Origin: Ancylostoma caninum
Taxonomy: Eukaryota; Nematoda; Chromadorea; Rhabditida; Ancylostomatidae
Direction of reading: 5' to 3'
Assembly (NCBI GenBank): GCA_037903475.1
Contig: JBAJFG010000561.1
Location: 558,001 to 622,000 of the forward strand
DNA length: 64,000 nt
The position numbers and the translations under genes were made by a program. Under the pieces are notes generated by a model. That model saw only the letters and a list, made by a program, of their open reading frames with translations. It had not been told where the DNA came from and did no database searches. Of the stretch, positions 38,401-49,240 are shown piece after piece (within the stretch, counting starts at the first letter, position 1; every line of letters starts with the position of its first letter).

Positions 38401-41318
38401 TCCGCCTGACCGAAATATTTGCATCCTCCCCTGAGGGTGTTCAGAGATGTGACTCAGGGCACCTATTGCATCACGCTTTACGTTGATGTTGTCACCTCTG
38501 CAACCGTAAATTTTGCAAAGAGATAATTTAGAAGAGTATAATGCTTCCGTATGACGGATAAATTCTTCCGTTTTCGATTCGAACACAATCTACGGTTGTG
38601 TTCATAGAAAAATGTTCGTTCAAAGATGTGGAAGACAAATATCTGGTTCGAAATATCTGAAACTTCCAAGCGATATTGACTCACAAAGACAAATCAAGCG
38701 TAAATTGGCGAGAAACTAATCAACAAAATAGAAAATTTCAATGTACGAGACCTGTGTAATTGGCGTGTATCACACGAAGTCCGCTAATGTTAAAAACTAA
38801 GCAGCCTTCGAGCTGGTTAATCTATGAGCGAGATATGAATGAAACAAAAAAGTTTAGAAGTGGCTGCCACTACAGAGTTCACAAATAGTGAAAGGCGATT
38901 ACTTCCGAGCATAAAGCAAGATAAATCAGGGGCAACATTAAGAAAACCAGTCGTTTGAGCTAAGCAATAATTCCAGAACCTTGAGTACAGTTATAAAGTA
39001 TACAGCAACAGAAAAAAATATAATGTACTCATACATAGCTTAATATAGTATAGCTTACTTGCTCGCTTTGATCAAAGCGTCTATCAGACCCGGATACGAG
39101 GCGATGCTACGATCTTCCTTGGAGAGAAGGTAGACACGCTGCACTGCTCGAGCAACAACAGCCTAGAGCAAAGCATCTTTACGCACCGAATAAAATCACA
39201 CTAAATAAGAAGGGAGGAACCTCGTCTCGGTCGGACATTAGATCAATGAGATCTGGAACAGGCAACGCGCTTATGTCGGAGGTACCTTCGAATGATAGCA
39301 GATCCAACACCGCTGTCTTCAACACACGAGCAGGCACAGACATCTGAAAACCTTGTGATATTTACAATACATTACACTACTCCACTCTTACAACCCCAAA
39401 TAAAAAATGCTCAAAGTTCGGAAGGGAGATTATTTGCCGTGCCTGCATGTAGAGCACTACTATGAAACCCGTTTCGTGAGCTAACCTCACTCATCGCAAT
39501 AAACATGGCACAAGCGTTAGAAAAAAGGATGTCGGTGTACAAAACGGATAAGAAACTTGTACTCTGCACATCAAATAGCTCCGATGTGCAGATTCGGCCG
39601 TTTTTTTTTTCGGAACCTAGTGGTGGAAGTGTTAGGTCACCGTGTAGTTACATTACTCGAGAAAATTTTAAGACAAACTTGTTCAGATTTTTAGCATGAA
39701 GATTTTAGCACATACCTGCTCTATAATGGTGCTCCGATAAGGAACACCTGAAGATGGTCCAGCTTCACTTTCAGGAAACATTGCAGCACGAATACGGGAA
39801 GAACGGGTTTCGGTGTACATTGCTTCCGCGTCTGTAATTACAAAAGTAATTTCCCGATCATTCTGGAGTGGCTCAACGGGGTGGTGACAGATTAAGAATG
39901 TGACAATAAGTACAAGTAGGATATGTACAGTAGAGTGGTGTCAAAACAAAAGTGATCACACTGAATGTCAGCGCAATTTCACAACGATGGAAAACATTAC
40001 AACATAGAGAACATCTATGGTACCGATGTCTCCATCATCAGCAGCTCTGCGATCACTACTACACTAATAACTTTTACTGATTATTAATTATTATGACTAA
40101 TGCCTTTATTAATTTTATTTTCCATCCGGGTCCCCAAAGCGGCGGAGAAACCACGTTTTCCGCCGCCCCAGATATTGCATACTGATGATGCTCTGATGGC
40201 ATCCTATCCGTCTAACAATGCGCATTTCAAGGCATTCCTAGGACTGCAGCAAGTTGGAGAGATTAGATTGTCTACATTCGTTCACAGTTCCGGAGAGAAT
40301 AGCCACTACATTAGCTCTAGAAAAGATATTGAAAAGAAATGATTGAAAAGAAATGTTTGCAGGGCAGCGGCTAAAATGATACGTAGACTAATGAACGCAA
40401 GGACTGTCTGGAGGCGCAGCCTTTCCCGAAAAGAGGATTTAAGAAACGCGTTATTGCAAAATGAATCACCCCAAAACTGGTTCAGAAGTTCAAAGTATAT
40501 AAACAAGTATAAAAAAGCCAATCATAATCATAGTGGCTCTCCAAAACATAATTTAATTGAGAATGCAACTACCACAATAAAGCACTCCGTGATATTTGTG
40601 CACCGAATAAAAAAATAAACATAAACACGCAGAAAAAAAGAATACAAAAAGTAGAATGCAAGTAGAGTTATTGCCAGCCGATCACAGGCATGCAAGGATA
40701 CCCTCTGCTCTTAAATTCTAGCCGAATCATTGCAATATAGGATAAATGCTCCGCTTCTTCCACGAGCAACAGAAACTCGCTAGTAACTGGCACTTGTTAG
40801 AAATATGCATTTTGCACCCGTCATTTCTAGTGCGAGGTGGTATACGCCACGACTGAATCCTTACTGAAGACACCTATACGTCAAGTAGATGAGCAACACA
40901 AAATTTGTCTTCTCAAGAGGAGTTTCTCTCATCGTCGTTTATGTCATGCTCCAGTATGGTTATGTTCGAAAAAAAAAACTAATATTTCATAGCAGAAACA
41001 AACAGCTATTGATGAACTGTAATGAACTACGGAACCTTTACAACCGGGCGGAAATTAGATAATGAAACGAAATTATTGTTTAACAACGCTAAAAAGAGGA
41101 TGGAATGGAGCAAAAGTGAGAAAAGCACCACTCTGCATGGATTCATCCATGAGTCACGTCACATTTTGGAGGGACCGCGCACTGATAAGTTTGTGAATGT
41201 ACTTCTTGCTTCACTTACCCTGGTAAGCACGGTACAAATCATTAATATAGTCGGAGCCATTGGCACCTCCGATGTTCATTGATTGGATCTGATTCGCAAC
41301 AAGTACGTCTCCTCGCAT
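35436..41318 (-). CDS. hmp-2: beta-catenin, HMP-2 type
   Basis: Sixteen exons: 41219-41318, 39716-39831, 39221-39343, 39059-39162, 38362-38497, 38119-38290, 37898-38062, 37716-37840, 37542-37649, 37352-37480, 37149-37292, 36789-36915, 35972-36081, 35807-35906, 35643-35755, 35436-35585; 2022 nt, 673 aa (C. elegans HMP-2 is about this size). Residues 45-57, RSSRIRAAMFPE, match the alpha-catenin-binding helix of beta-catenin (RVRAAMFPE). About twelve armadillo repeats follow, with hallmark words GILSNLTCNN, EPALCALRH and VATYASGVLKN. The C terminus WFDTDL is the PDZ-ligand of vertebrate beta-catenin. No DSGxxS degron is seen at the N terminus, as expected for an adhesion-type catenin. Known role: linking cadherin to alpha-catenin at adherens junctions. 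The ATG directly follows TTTTTCCTTAG, either an SL acceptor or a preceding intron. Confidence 0.93.
35586..35642 (-). other. 57-nt GC-AG intron in hmp-2
   Basis: Between exons 15 and 16 the donor reads CAG|GCATGC and the acceptor TTTTTCAG|GAT. The intron is 57 nt (19 codons) and free of stops, so retention would keep the frame. Splicing makes the junction YRQ|DLDAEL, which aligns without a gap to YKKRLSVEL of vertebrate beta-catenin; retention would insert 19 residues. GC donors are a rare class. Confidence 0.75.
36358..36448 (-). repeat. 43-bp hairpin in an hmp-2 intron
   Basis: Arms 36358-36400 and 36406-36448 are reverse complements with two mismatches around a 5-nt loop. In the minus-strand (sense) transcript both mismatches become G:U pairs, so the RNA stem is continuous; on the other strand they are A:C. 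A partial repeat of the arm end (GTATAACTCGT) follows directly. Candidates are a small-RNA precursor or a minimal fold-back element. Confidence 0.85.
40105..40170. mobile_element. hAT MITE fragment, copy 3
   Basis: About 60 bp (TTAATTTTATTTTCC then GGGTCCCCAAAGCGGCGGAG) match the inner right flank of the 17752-18020 element. The terminal repeat is missing. It lies in the first long intron of hmp-2. Confidence 0.7.
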
Positions 41319-41817
41319 CTAAGGAAAAATAATGAATGAACGATGTTACACATGAAACATCACAGCACATATTTCCTATGCACGAAAAAAGAATACACAG
41401 TCAGAAGACTGGTTAAATCGACTTCCCTGACTGTGCCGCAAAACCAACAACAACAGCTGAATATATACAAACGGCCTATTTAGGTACCGACTTCACATCA
41501 CACATAAAAGTTTTTAAAGAATTTACTAGAAATTCATCATATATACGACAATTCACTAGAGCAGATCAAACGGACAAGGAAAGACAATTACAAGACGGAA
41601 TGAGCACTCTGACAGCACACCAATAATTGAATAAACCAGTACTGCCCGTAGTACGGCAATAAGAACAGATCAATTGTAAGGCGAAACAATATGCATTCCC
41701 GAAAAATTTGAAGATCTGACAGAGATCCTTCACTAAAGCAATGTGAGTATCAGGTTTTCAATAAAGGCAAAAGACATTTCAAAGACTGTCAATTGAAGAG
41801 GATAAAGTTAGAGCGTT

Positions 41818-43495
41818 TCACCACAAAGAACTTTTCACAAACGAAGATATGGTGCTAAACCAGCCACCACCGTCCTTGCGACCTGTGACGTAATCGTTTG
41901 GGACTATGCATGATTTCGGATCCAATACCTCGAGGTCATCCAAATAATCTGGCAGTTTCACTACCTGTAAGAAATAAAGGAGCATTTCAAACTGGATATT
42001 AGCTAGAAGAAAAGATGGTGCAGCCAGAAGAAAATATCAGAGAGGATCCATATTAAACATGAATCGTACAGTGGAGAAATCACCACCGATTTCCCAGTCG
42101 TTTCTTTCAAAGACGCAATGTTAATTGATATTTAGGTGACCGAAATGTTTCAACATCACATAATAGACAAAATACAATACAATCGAACAATTAAAGAGTA
42201 AATGGAGGAATTATTGAAATAATGAGCTGTACGTATGCGTACGTACGCTTACAATAAAAATACGCAGTGAACAGCATGTCTGCTGCTACATAAGGATTAG
42301 CTACCGTAAGCTGCTTGTAAACTGGGTCTCACCAACCTTCTTTTCCCTCTCACTAGCATACATTTTGAAGTATTCGTCCACACCATCCACCTTCACAACT
42401 TGTATGACCATTTCACAACCGCAATCAAACAGCAAATCGGTTATTTCCTTAAGCAAACATTAGACGTAGATGTTGCTAACACATTGGGCTTACTTCCAAT
42501 TAGATAACACGTACGTTTGCATCTACGGAATGAACAGTTCGGATAGTGACACGGTTGAAGGAAGGATTGAAATACAGACTAATGACTCCTTTCTTCGCCA
42601 AAACACGACGTTCAATCTCATTTTTAAGATCCTGGAATATTCCGGCTTCTTAAAGGAGAAACGTAGATCACTAGCAATAGTATTACCTCCCATAGCTCAT
42701 CGAACTCGTAGACTAGCTGCTTGGATTTGCGTGCAACGAATTTGCGGGGGGCTCCGCCACCATGCCCTTCAGCGGTGGGAACACAGTGAAGGTCGGTAGC
42801 CGTTGCTCTAAATATTAAAAAAAAAGAATAAAAACAACCCATATTCTGTTCTGATATAGAATTTTTTTCAAAAGAAGTGGTCTGCTTCAAGACTGTTCTC
42901 CAACCTAATCCTGATACAGGTCATAAGAAGAAATTAAATGATACTTCAAAATATTCGAGGAGAAAGGAACTCACTTCTTCTGAGCTATCTTTTCATGAGC
43001 CGCTTTCAGGCGCGAGACCACTATGAGCATGTTGTAGACGATATTGGGTGGAAATGACTTCTCAGCAGCAATAGAAATCTTTTGCTCGAACTCAGGAACA
43101 GCTCCCAGAACTTCAGCATCATCTCCGTTTTCAGTGAGGTATAGGAGAATCTGGAAGAAAATGTCGAACATGCACGATAGAACCATACGCTGACACAACT
43201 GCAACTCTTTTGTTGTTCTTATAAAGTTGTGTTGTTGCCAAAGAATACTTCTCTCACTTTCACTAGATAAGTCATTACGACAACACGGTCATCTTGAATC
43301 AGAGTGCTCAGAACGTTTAGGAAACCCTGGTCCTGGAATAGGAATGGAAATCACATTCAGAGAATGTTAGAGGGAAAAACAGACAATCACAGAAATATAT
43401 ACCTTCAAAATTACTGTCCGGTGATTGGGCTTAGCGCACAACTTGAGGTAAACCTTTAACGTTGCAACCACTTTTTCTTGGTCGGAGTCACTCAT
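41818..43495 (-). CDS. ARMC1: ARMC1 homologue (armadillo repeat plus HMA-like domain)
   Basis: Seven exons: 43403-43495, 43258-43332, 42975-43150, 42687-42807, 42515-42631, 42337-42447, 41818-41964; 840 nt, 279 aa, against 282 in human ARMC1. Residues 1-115 are helical armadillo-type sequence (LKVYLKLCAKPNHRTVILK; NVLSTLIQDD). Residues 155-233 hold a ferredoxin-like, heavy-metal-associated-type fold around KGVISLYFNPSFNRVTIR, without the CxxC metal site. The tail GGGWFSTISSFVKSSLW matches the amphipathic C terminus of ARMC1 (WLSTAANFL...), which in vertebrates targets the protein to mitochondria. Known association: the MICOS/MIB network and mitochondrial dynamics. ATG follows TTTAG|AGAGC, a possible trans-splice acceptor. 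Head of the ARMC1, hmp-2, UTP4 run; 499 bp separate its stop from the hmp-2 ATG. Confidence 0.9.
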
Positions 43496-46400
43496 GCTCT
43501 CTAAAGTGCGTAAAAATAAGGCTAAAAATTGCGAGAGGAAGAGGTGGACCTAATATTCAGATGTCTGTAAATCTGCAAATAGTCGACAACGAACGGAACG
43601 TACAAGATGTGTGAAAAGTTTTCAACACTTTCAAAAACCAGCACAGCCGCGAGAAAACCGCGAAAACAAAGCTTCATCAGTCATACTTAATCTTCCTTCC
43701 TCCGGCTTGGAAGCTATGACGAATACGGTACGGAAACCGACAACTGTGAGTCAGAAGGTAGTGATCACCAAGTTCAAAGCTTTCATTAAAGGTGCCGGAG
43801 ATAACTGCTTGGGTATAACAACCAAATAATTCCATGAAAAAGACAGGTATAATTAAAGCATTGTCTTCGTCACAACATCCAATCAAAAGGTAGTCCTAGT
43901 GAGCATTGCTGACAAAACCCATTTGTATAGGTTTTCCTCAACTTTTACAAGAAAGTTGTGGATACTTTTCGATTTCGTAAAGTGCAAAAACGCTTCTAAT
44001 AAGCACTCAGTAGTTTTCAGGTAACTGTGTGCACACCCAAGCAAGCATAACATAGATATCACACCGAGAACGAAGCAGACAATTTCAAAGTGAAAACCTC
44101 TACAGCAATTTCAACGTAACATGTATCTGATCGGAAAAGAGAATTTAGTCATGTTCACAACAAAAACACCTCGCTCACAGTTAGAAGCTTCGAGTAATTC
44201 ACAAAGAAAATAACTGAACAAATGTTTCTCTCCCAATGAGTGAAGTTGAGAAGCAATATATCAACTCCAAGGAAAACGCCCCAGATATCCACAATATTTT
44301 ATTTTATATGGATAAAATAGATGATAAACAGCCGAAAAACCGACGAAACTATCTCAAAATAGAATCAAAAATGGTAGCTGAATATCCATCTGAAAAGATG
44401 CGTTGTTCAGCGTTATGACGTGTACAGTGTGTAGGTACACAATAGTTCTTTGACCGTGCCGATAATTTAACGGTTAGTGATGAAGTGGATTGGGAGCAGC
44501 CATCTTAGGTAAATGTTTCCATGACCAGGCAATGCGTGCGAGCGATTTCCGAGGTTGGATTGCCTGCCACATGGAGAACGTTTGAGTACTATGACTGCAC
44601 AAGCCTTATATTTGCAATTCGGTGGCAGAAGCAGGTGGGAAAAGGAGGGAGTCGCCGAATTTTTGGAACCACGTTATAAAATCGAAATAGGTGTGTGTTA
44701 GCTTATCATTATTTTCTCATTTTTGTTATTAGTTTTGAATGTGTATTTTTAAAATTTTTTGTATTTACAATCAACTTTTTAATAACTCCATTTCCAAAGT
44801 GTCGGCCATTCGAACTCTCAAAAGCTGCCTCCCCCTACTTTCTACACTGGCTGGATTCCATACAGGCACGCGAAGGAATAAAGTTGTGCCACCGGAGAAG
44901 TGGACAATTGGATGCACAGTTGTTGGCAAAGATGCTGGCCTTCGCTGAAACGACGATCTTTCTCGTCAAAGCTATGAAAGAAGCGATCGTATGAAGTGAC
45001 AGCTTGCCTGGCATTGCAGTCAAATGTCTGGTGGCGTTTAGAAATGCACTGTTCAGTCTTCCTGTATGAGGTGTACAGATCTAGATAGGACAGAGAATTG
45101 AATAAATCAAGTTGGAAGAGCAATTCGAGTACTCAAGCAGACGGCGATATCAATGGGACGTCCGTTTGTACATACATACAGAGAACCAAAGTGCCAACAC
45201 CAAGATGCCGGGTGGGATGCCAGCAAGTCCGGCATACTGCTGTGTCGTACGCACAATGTCAATAAAACTCCGAGTCTTCAAAGGGAAACCTACTGTAGGC
45301 GTGGCAAACATACTGCAGACAGTAAGACACCTTGCTTCAATACCGGACCCTCCAATGTCAGGGTAATAAGCGTTCACAAAACAACATAAGATTTGCGTGA
45401 GAACGTAAGCCACTGCTCTGTCATCAGTAACTACTCGATTCCACGTCATCAGTAACTACTCGACTCGTCAAACACCTTAGGAGGTTAAGCTACGCCAACA
45501 TTTTTTGAATAATCTAAGAAAAGATTAGTTTGCGGTTAGTGCAAGAGACCGTTAACTTAGGCTTCTCCATCTTTCAGCTACGTACTCATTAGTAATGAAA
45601 GCAGGAAAAAGAAGAAGTGACTTCTGTTGAGCATTAAAGGATGCTCGTTATAAAATTAAATTCTTGCAAACTGTTCAGCAAACATGTTGCCAGGCACTTA
45701 CTGATCGCAATGACAGAACAACCGAACAACGACTGCCACCAGCTGAAAATTAGACCACGGAGGAGTGGTGGAAATCAAGGATGGATTATGATATAACGAT
45801 AGCATTAGAGCCGAAGTAAAAAAAAGAAATTGGAGATAAACAGCATTCACTCTGTTATCTCATCTTCGACGTGTAGAACGGCCAACCACTTGATGTGATC
45901 GGTTAGGTGCTCATATGTATGCTTCTTCTCGAAAATCAGTGGAGCCCTTGAAAACGTCGGAACTTCGTGGGTGGTCTCTCGAGCGAAGTCATTTTAAGCC
46001 TCGAACGTGTGAGAGTCGGAGGTACAGGGCATGTGTCTTTTTCACCTGAGCCAACTGAACCTGATCTGATGTGATCTAATTTTATGTTCATTTTATCTTA
46101 TGTTAATTTTATGGTAATTGTTGAACGCTATGTACTTAACTTTAACAGCGCAAGCCTCGCAGCTCAAACACGACTCGAGGGAAACGAAGGAGTTCACAGT
46201 TTAATTCATCCAGAAACTGTGGAAAACGTCGTTCCTCCAGGAGAAGATTTCCCGGTTACCTTGATGAAATAGGTGAAGTACTTATACGGCGGTCGGCTCC
46301 GCCCTTATTCGAATCCTGGCTGAGAGGCGACAATGCAGATAACAGTGTTGGAAGTTGTGGATCTGTGAAATATTTCTCCCGTTGCTTTTTATTTCCACGA

Positions 46401-46690
46401 GCCTTCTTTCACCTCATTCTAGAACAAAACTAACCGTTATAAAGTAGCAACATTTATTTAAGTATTCAGCAAATTTGTAATTTGATAGCAGCCACGTTAC
46501 AAGTAATAGTAAAAATTAACACTTTTAATTACAATGAGATGCAGTAACTAGGAAAATATCACAATTTGTACAATGATATGTGTTTCAGTGAAATTATCAT
46601 ACATTACAACATTAACGAAATTATTCGGGAAAGACACAATATCAGCCTTGAATCTTACTAATAACATTATTATTGATCATTATTATCAAA
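43496..46690. other. intergenic, no gene supported
   Basis: Several open frames of 60-100 codons overlap on opposite strands at 44.7-45.45 kb. The minus frame 45150-45449 has one hydrophobic stretch (GILVLALWFSVCMY), but no splice partners or family were found. The repeated phrase AATATCAGCCTTGAAT occurs twice at about 46638 and 46710, just outside the heat-shock inverted repeat. The promoter of ARMC1 should lie at the low end. Confidence 0.35.
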
Positions 46691-46937
46691 TTATTGCTCG
46701 AGAAAAATACAATATCAGCCTTGAATTCCTATGTCTTCATGTTTAACGGCATCGAAAAGCTCAAAAAAAGGAATACAGTTTGAAAAGAATCAAATCCTAA
46801 CGAGGTATTCCTACTTACGAGTACGCCTTTATTTATTTGTCTTTTATTTGTGCCTTCTTCTATTTGTGCCTTCTGTGATAAACACACAGAATCGCGCCAT
46901 TCAGGAGGAAGGATGCCGATGGAGCGGATCACGACGT

Positions 46938-47831
46938 TCATTTCTCTGTCAGTGACCTCTGGATAGGAATATTCCGTCCACTGAGAGCTAGATTCGCCAT
47001 TTTCGAAGCTTCAACTGCGAGGCGACCGTCTTCAGAGAGGGTGGAGCGGATCTGTTCCATGTCAACGTCCTCAGGGAGTTCCCATTGTCGTGTGAAAGAT
47101 CTGAAATTGTTATGTTAGTGACGGCAAGGCAAGCATGAATTAGGATCTACTGTATACAATGAGCGTCAGTGCAACGGATGAATTCGCAGAGTCGAGGCGC
47201 TGGAATTGCTACATTGCGCCGCAGTGAAGGCTAATCTTGGCAAAATCTAGGTTTTTTAAGACAAAAACAGCGAGTACTGTTACGATCAAGGTCGCGGCAC
47301 TGTCGCGCTGCGCGAATTTGTCAGCTCCATCAGACTTCTACTGTGGCTTCTAAGCTGGTGCTTACCTCATGCAGTAGCTGTCATCTTCTTTAATCTCCTG
47401 CTTTCCCTCAATCGTGAGAGTTCTTCCATCTAGACTCACGTTTACATCTTCTGGCTTGAAATTAGAGACATCAAGCGACAATGTGAGTTTGGATCCATCA
47501 TCAGTAACCTAAAAGAATTTTGATGATCATTGGGGCGCCTGCATGGATTGTACAATGCCTGTAGACTTACCTCCTCCTGGGACATCGTCTCCTCCAGTAC
47601 GGGGCTATTGATGGGCTCAAGGCACTCTTCCACATCGTCGAAGACCGTTATCTCATCTAGCAGAGGACCATCGATGGGCTCCGTGCACCTTTCGATGTCA
47701 TCGAATACCTCCTGTATGGGGCTATGGATCTGCTCCATGCATTCTTCAATGTCTTCGAATACATCGAAGATGTCATCGTCGAATGCGAGAGCTGGGAAGA
47801 TGTCGACAGTTGGCAGAATGCAGAGTGACAT
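46938..47831 (-). CDS. small heat shock protein (HSP-16 family), minus member of a divergent pair
   Basis: Three exons: 47571-47831, 47366-47508, 46938-47100, giving 188 aa. Residues 88-175 form an alpha-crystallin domain (LSLDVSNFKPEDVNVSLDGR; TIEGKQE; RSFTRQWELPEDVD; GRLAVEA) and the C-terminal IPI motif (GRNIPIQRS), which docks between dimers in the chaperone oligomer. Both match HSP-16 of C. elegans. The first 87 residues are unlike the usual HSP-16 N terminus: MSLCILP, a short hydrophobic stretch, then three acidic repeats of the form VFDDIEECxEPIxSP. ATP-independent holdase expected in the cytosol. A TATA box and heat-shock element lie 60-100 bp upstream of the ATG, so heat induction is likely. 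Confidence 0.92.
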
Positions 47832-47890
47832 TGCGAGTAAGTTTGGTACGAGACACTAAGTCAAGATGAGGTCTGCCTCCCCACCGTCCC

Positions 47891-47897
47891 TTTTATA
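47891..47897 (-). promoter_or_regulatory. TATA box of the minus hsp gene
   Basis: TATAAAA followed by GGG on the minus strand, 60 bp before the start codon, mirrored exactly in the plus gene. Confidence 0.8.
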
Positions 47898-47907
47898 GCG
47901 TTCCGCT

Positions 47908-47932
47908 AAAATTTTCCCGAATATGCTGGAAA
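47908..47932 (-). promoter_or_regulatory. heat-shock element of the minus hsp gene
   Basis: Read on the minus strand, five alternating 5-bp modules: tTTCc aGCAt aTTCg gGAAa aTTTt. Two modules are perfect TTC/GAA units and the others have single changes. It sits just upstream of the TATA box, the normal HSF-1 position. Confidence 0.75.
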
Positions 47933-48021
47933 ATCCATTGTCTGCGTGCTCCTGTACTCTCTCCAGGGATGAGTCATAGTTGAGGCCCCGCCCACTGCTG
48001 CTCCTCGATGCTGCTGCGGCA

Positions 48022-48224
48022 GGATGCATCAATGGAAGGACTAGTAATCTCATACCCATGTATATGAGTTTACTAGTTCTTCCACTGATGATACGATCCG
48101 TGGGTATGATTACCCATGGGTAACTGTTGGGCATAGACAACGTCATGAGTGGGTGGACATGCTAGTGCCAGCTAAAAAGTACATTAGGGTATGTTATTTA
48201 CCATGGGTAATCTCAACGATGCAT
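48022..48224. mobile_element. MITE-like repeat in the hsp promoter spacer
   Basis: A GGATGCATCAATGG end and a GGGTAATCTCAACGATGCAT end border an interior with repeated TTACCCATGGGTAA words. Related blocks occur at about 6251-6319, 27733-27824, 56576-56743 and 57043-57196. It lies between the two divergent promoters, on the side of the minus gene. Confidence 0.55.
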
Positions 48225-49138
48225 GCTGCTTCTGTGTGATTCGATGATGGAATAATTTCCTTTGATCATAAACTTTCTTCACGGGGTGAAACGAAAGAAG
48301 ATAGACGTATGTAACATATGGTGATGGTTTTTTGAGCAATCACCCTTCTTCACAGAGACTTTTTTTTCAAGAGAATGAGCCTTGTAAGATGAAGGTATTA
48401 GGTATAGGGATGCATTTTGGCTTATTCGTCCAAGGGAAACAAGATCATTTGGAGGCAAAAAGCAAAACACGCTCCGTCGCTATTCACAAACTATTTCCAT
48501 TTCCATTTCTTTTAACTATTTCCATTAACTATTTCCACCAAAACTATTTCCATTTCCATTCCATTTCTGATAAATTATGGATTCTTTTCTAGAGTTCCGT
48601 TCTAATTTTCTAATGCGATCCGATCATTAAGAACTTTTCACAGTTTCGAAGGAATTGAAGTGATGTTCAGCAAAAACCGGCAAAACATGCGTCATCGACG
48701 GAAAGAGGGCTGCTCTGACAGACGTAATCCTGGTGAATACGACCGCTTGGGCAACACGCAGAGTAAAATTATTTCTTCACGTCTTCTTGTCCTCTCTCTC
48801 AGATTTTCGTGGATTGTTTTGTTCAAGATGATTCACTACTGCCGGTAAAGAGCTCCATCAACGGTTTTACCAGGTTCTAGCAGCAAGTTTGCAAGCACCA
48901 GTGCTTCCATTTTTTAAAGGAATTTTTCCGCGTGGTCTTCATGTCTGCATTATTCAAACTGCAGTTAACACCTCTCTTAGTAAAAAGTGACTCTGACTTA
49001 GAAAATAACTCGAAAACCGAATAATCCTGACGGGATAGAGGAGCTGCAGCAGCGGTGGGCGGAGCCTCAACTATGACTCATCCCTGGAGAACTATGACTC
49101 ATCCCTGATGAGAGTACAGGAGGACGCAGACAATAGAT

Positions 49139-49163
49139 TTTCCAGCATATTCGGGAAAATTTC
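49139..49163 (+). promoter_or_regulatory. heat-shock element of the plus hsp gene
   Basis: Modules tTTCc aGCAt aTTCg gGAAa aTTTc, five consecutive 5-bp units, the same as in the minus arm except for the last base. About 80-100 bp before the ATG. Confidence 0.75.
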
Positions 49164-49173
49164 AGCGGAACGC

Positions 49174-49180
49174 TATAAAA
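49174..49180 (+). promoter_or_regulatory. TATA box of the plus hsp gene
   Basis: CTATAAAAGGG, 61 bp before the start codon and 11 bp after the heat-shock element. Confidence 0.8.
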
Positions 49181-49240
49181 GGGACGGTGATAAGGCAGAG
49201 CTCATCTTGACTTAGTGTCTCGTACGAAACTTAACTCGCA

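Larger units (their letters stand above)
46690..48005 (-). repeat. left arm of the heat-shock inverted duplication
   Basis: This arm (3' flank, three exons, two introns, promoter) is mirrored by 49040-50400. The 3' flanks match too: ATGAAGACATAAGAATTC and GTAGGAATACCTCGTTAGGA occur in both arms in inverted orientation. Introns are less similar than exons, although intron 2 of both arms retains a related block (about 47190-47250 and 49845-49920). Confidence 0.85.

Noticed and set aside
45150..45449. Minus ORF of 99 codons with one hydrophobic segment.
   Set aside because: No partner exons or motif; overlapping open frames on the other strand suggest composition or repeat origin.
47530..47859. 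Ser/Met-rich plus-strand ORF (repeated SMSSNTS words).
   Set aside because: Antisense of the acidic repeats of the minus hsp gene; the mirrored artefact appears at 49231-49440.
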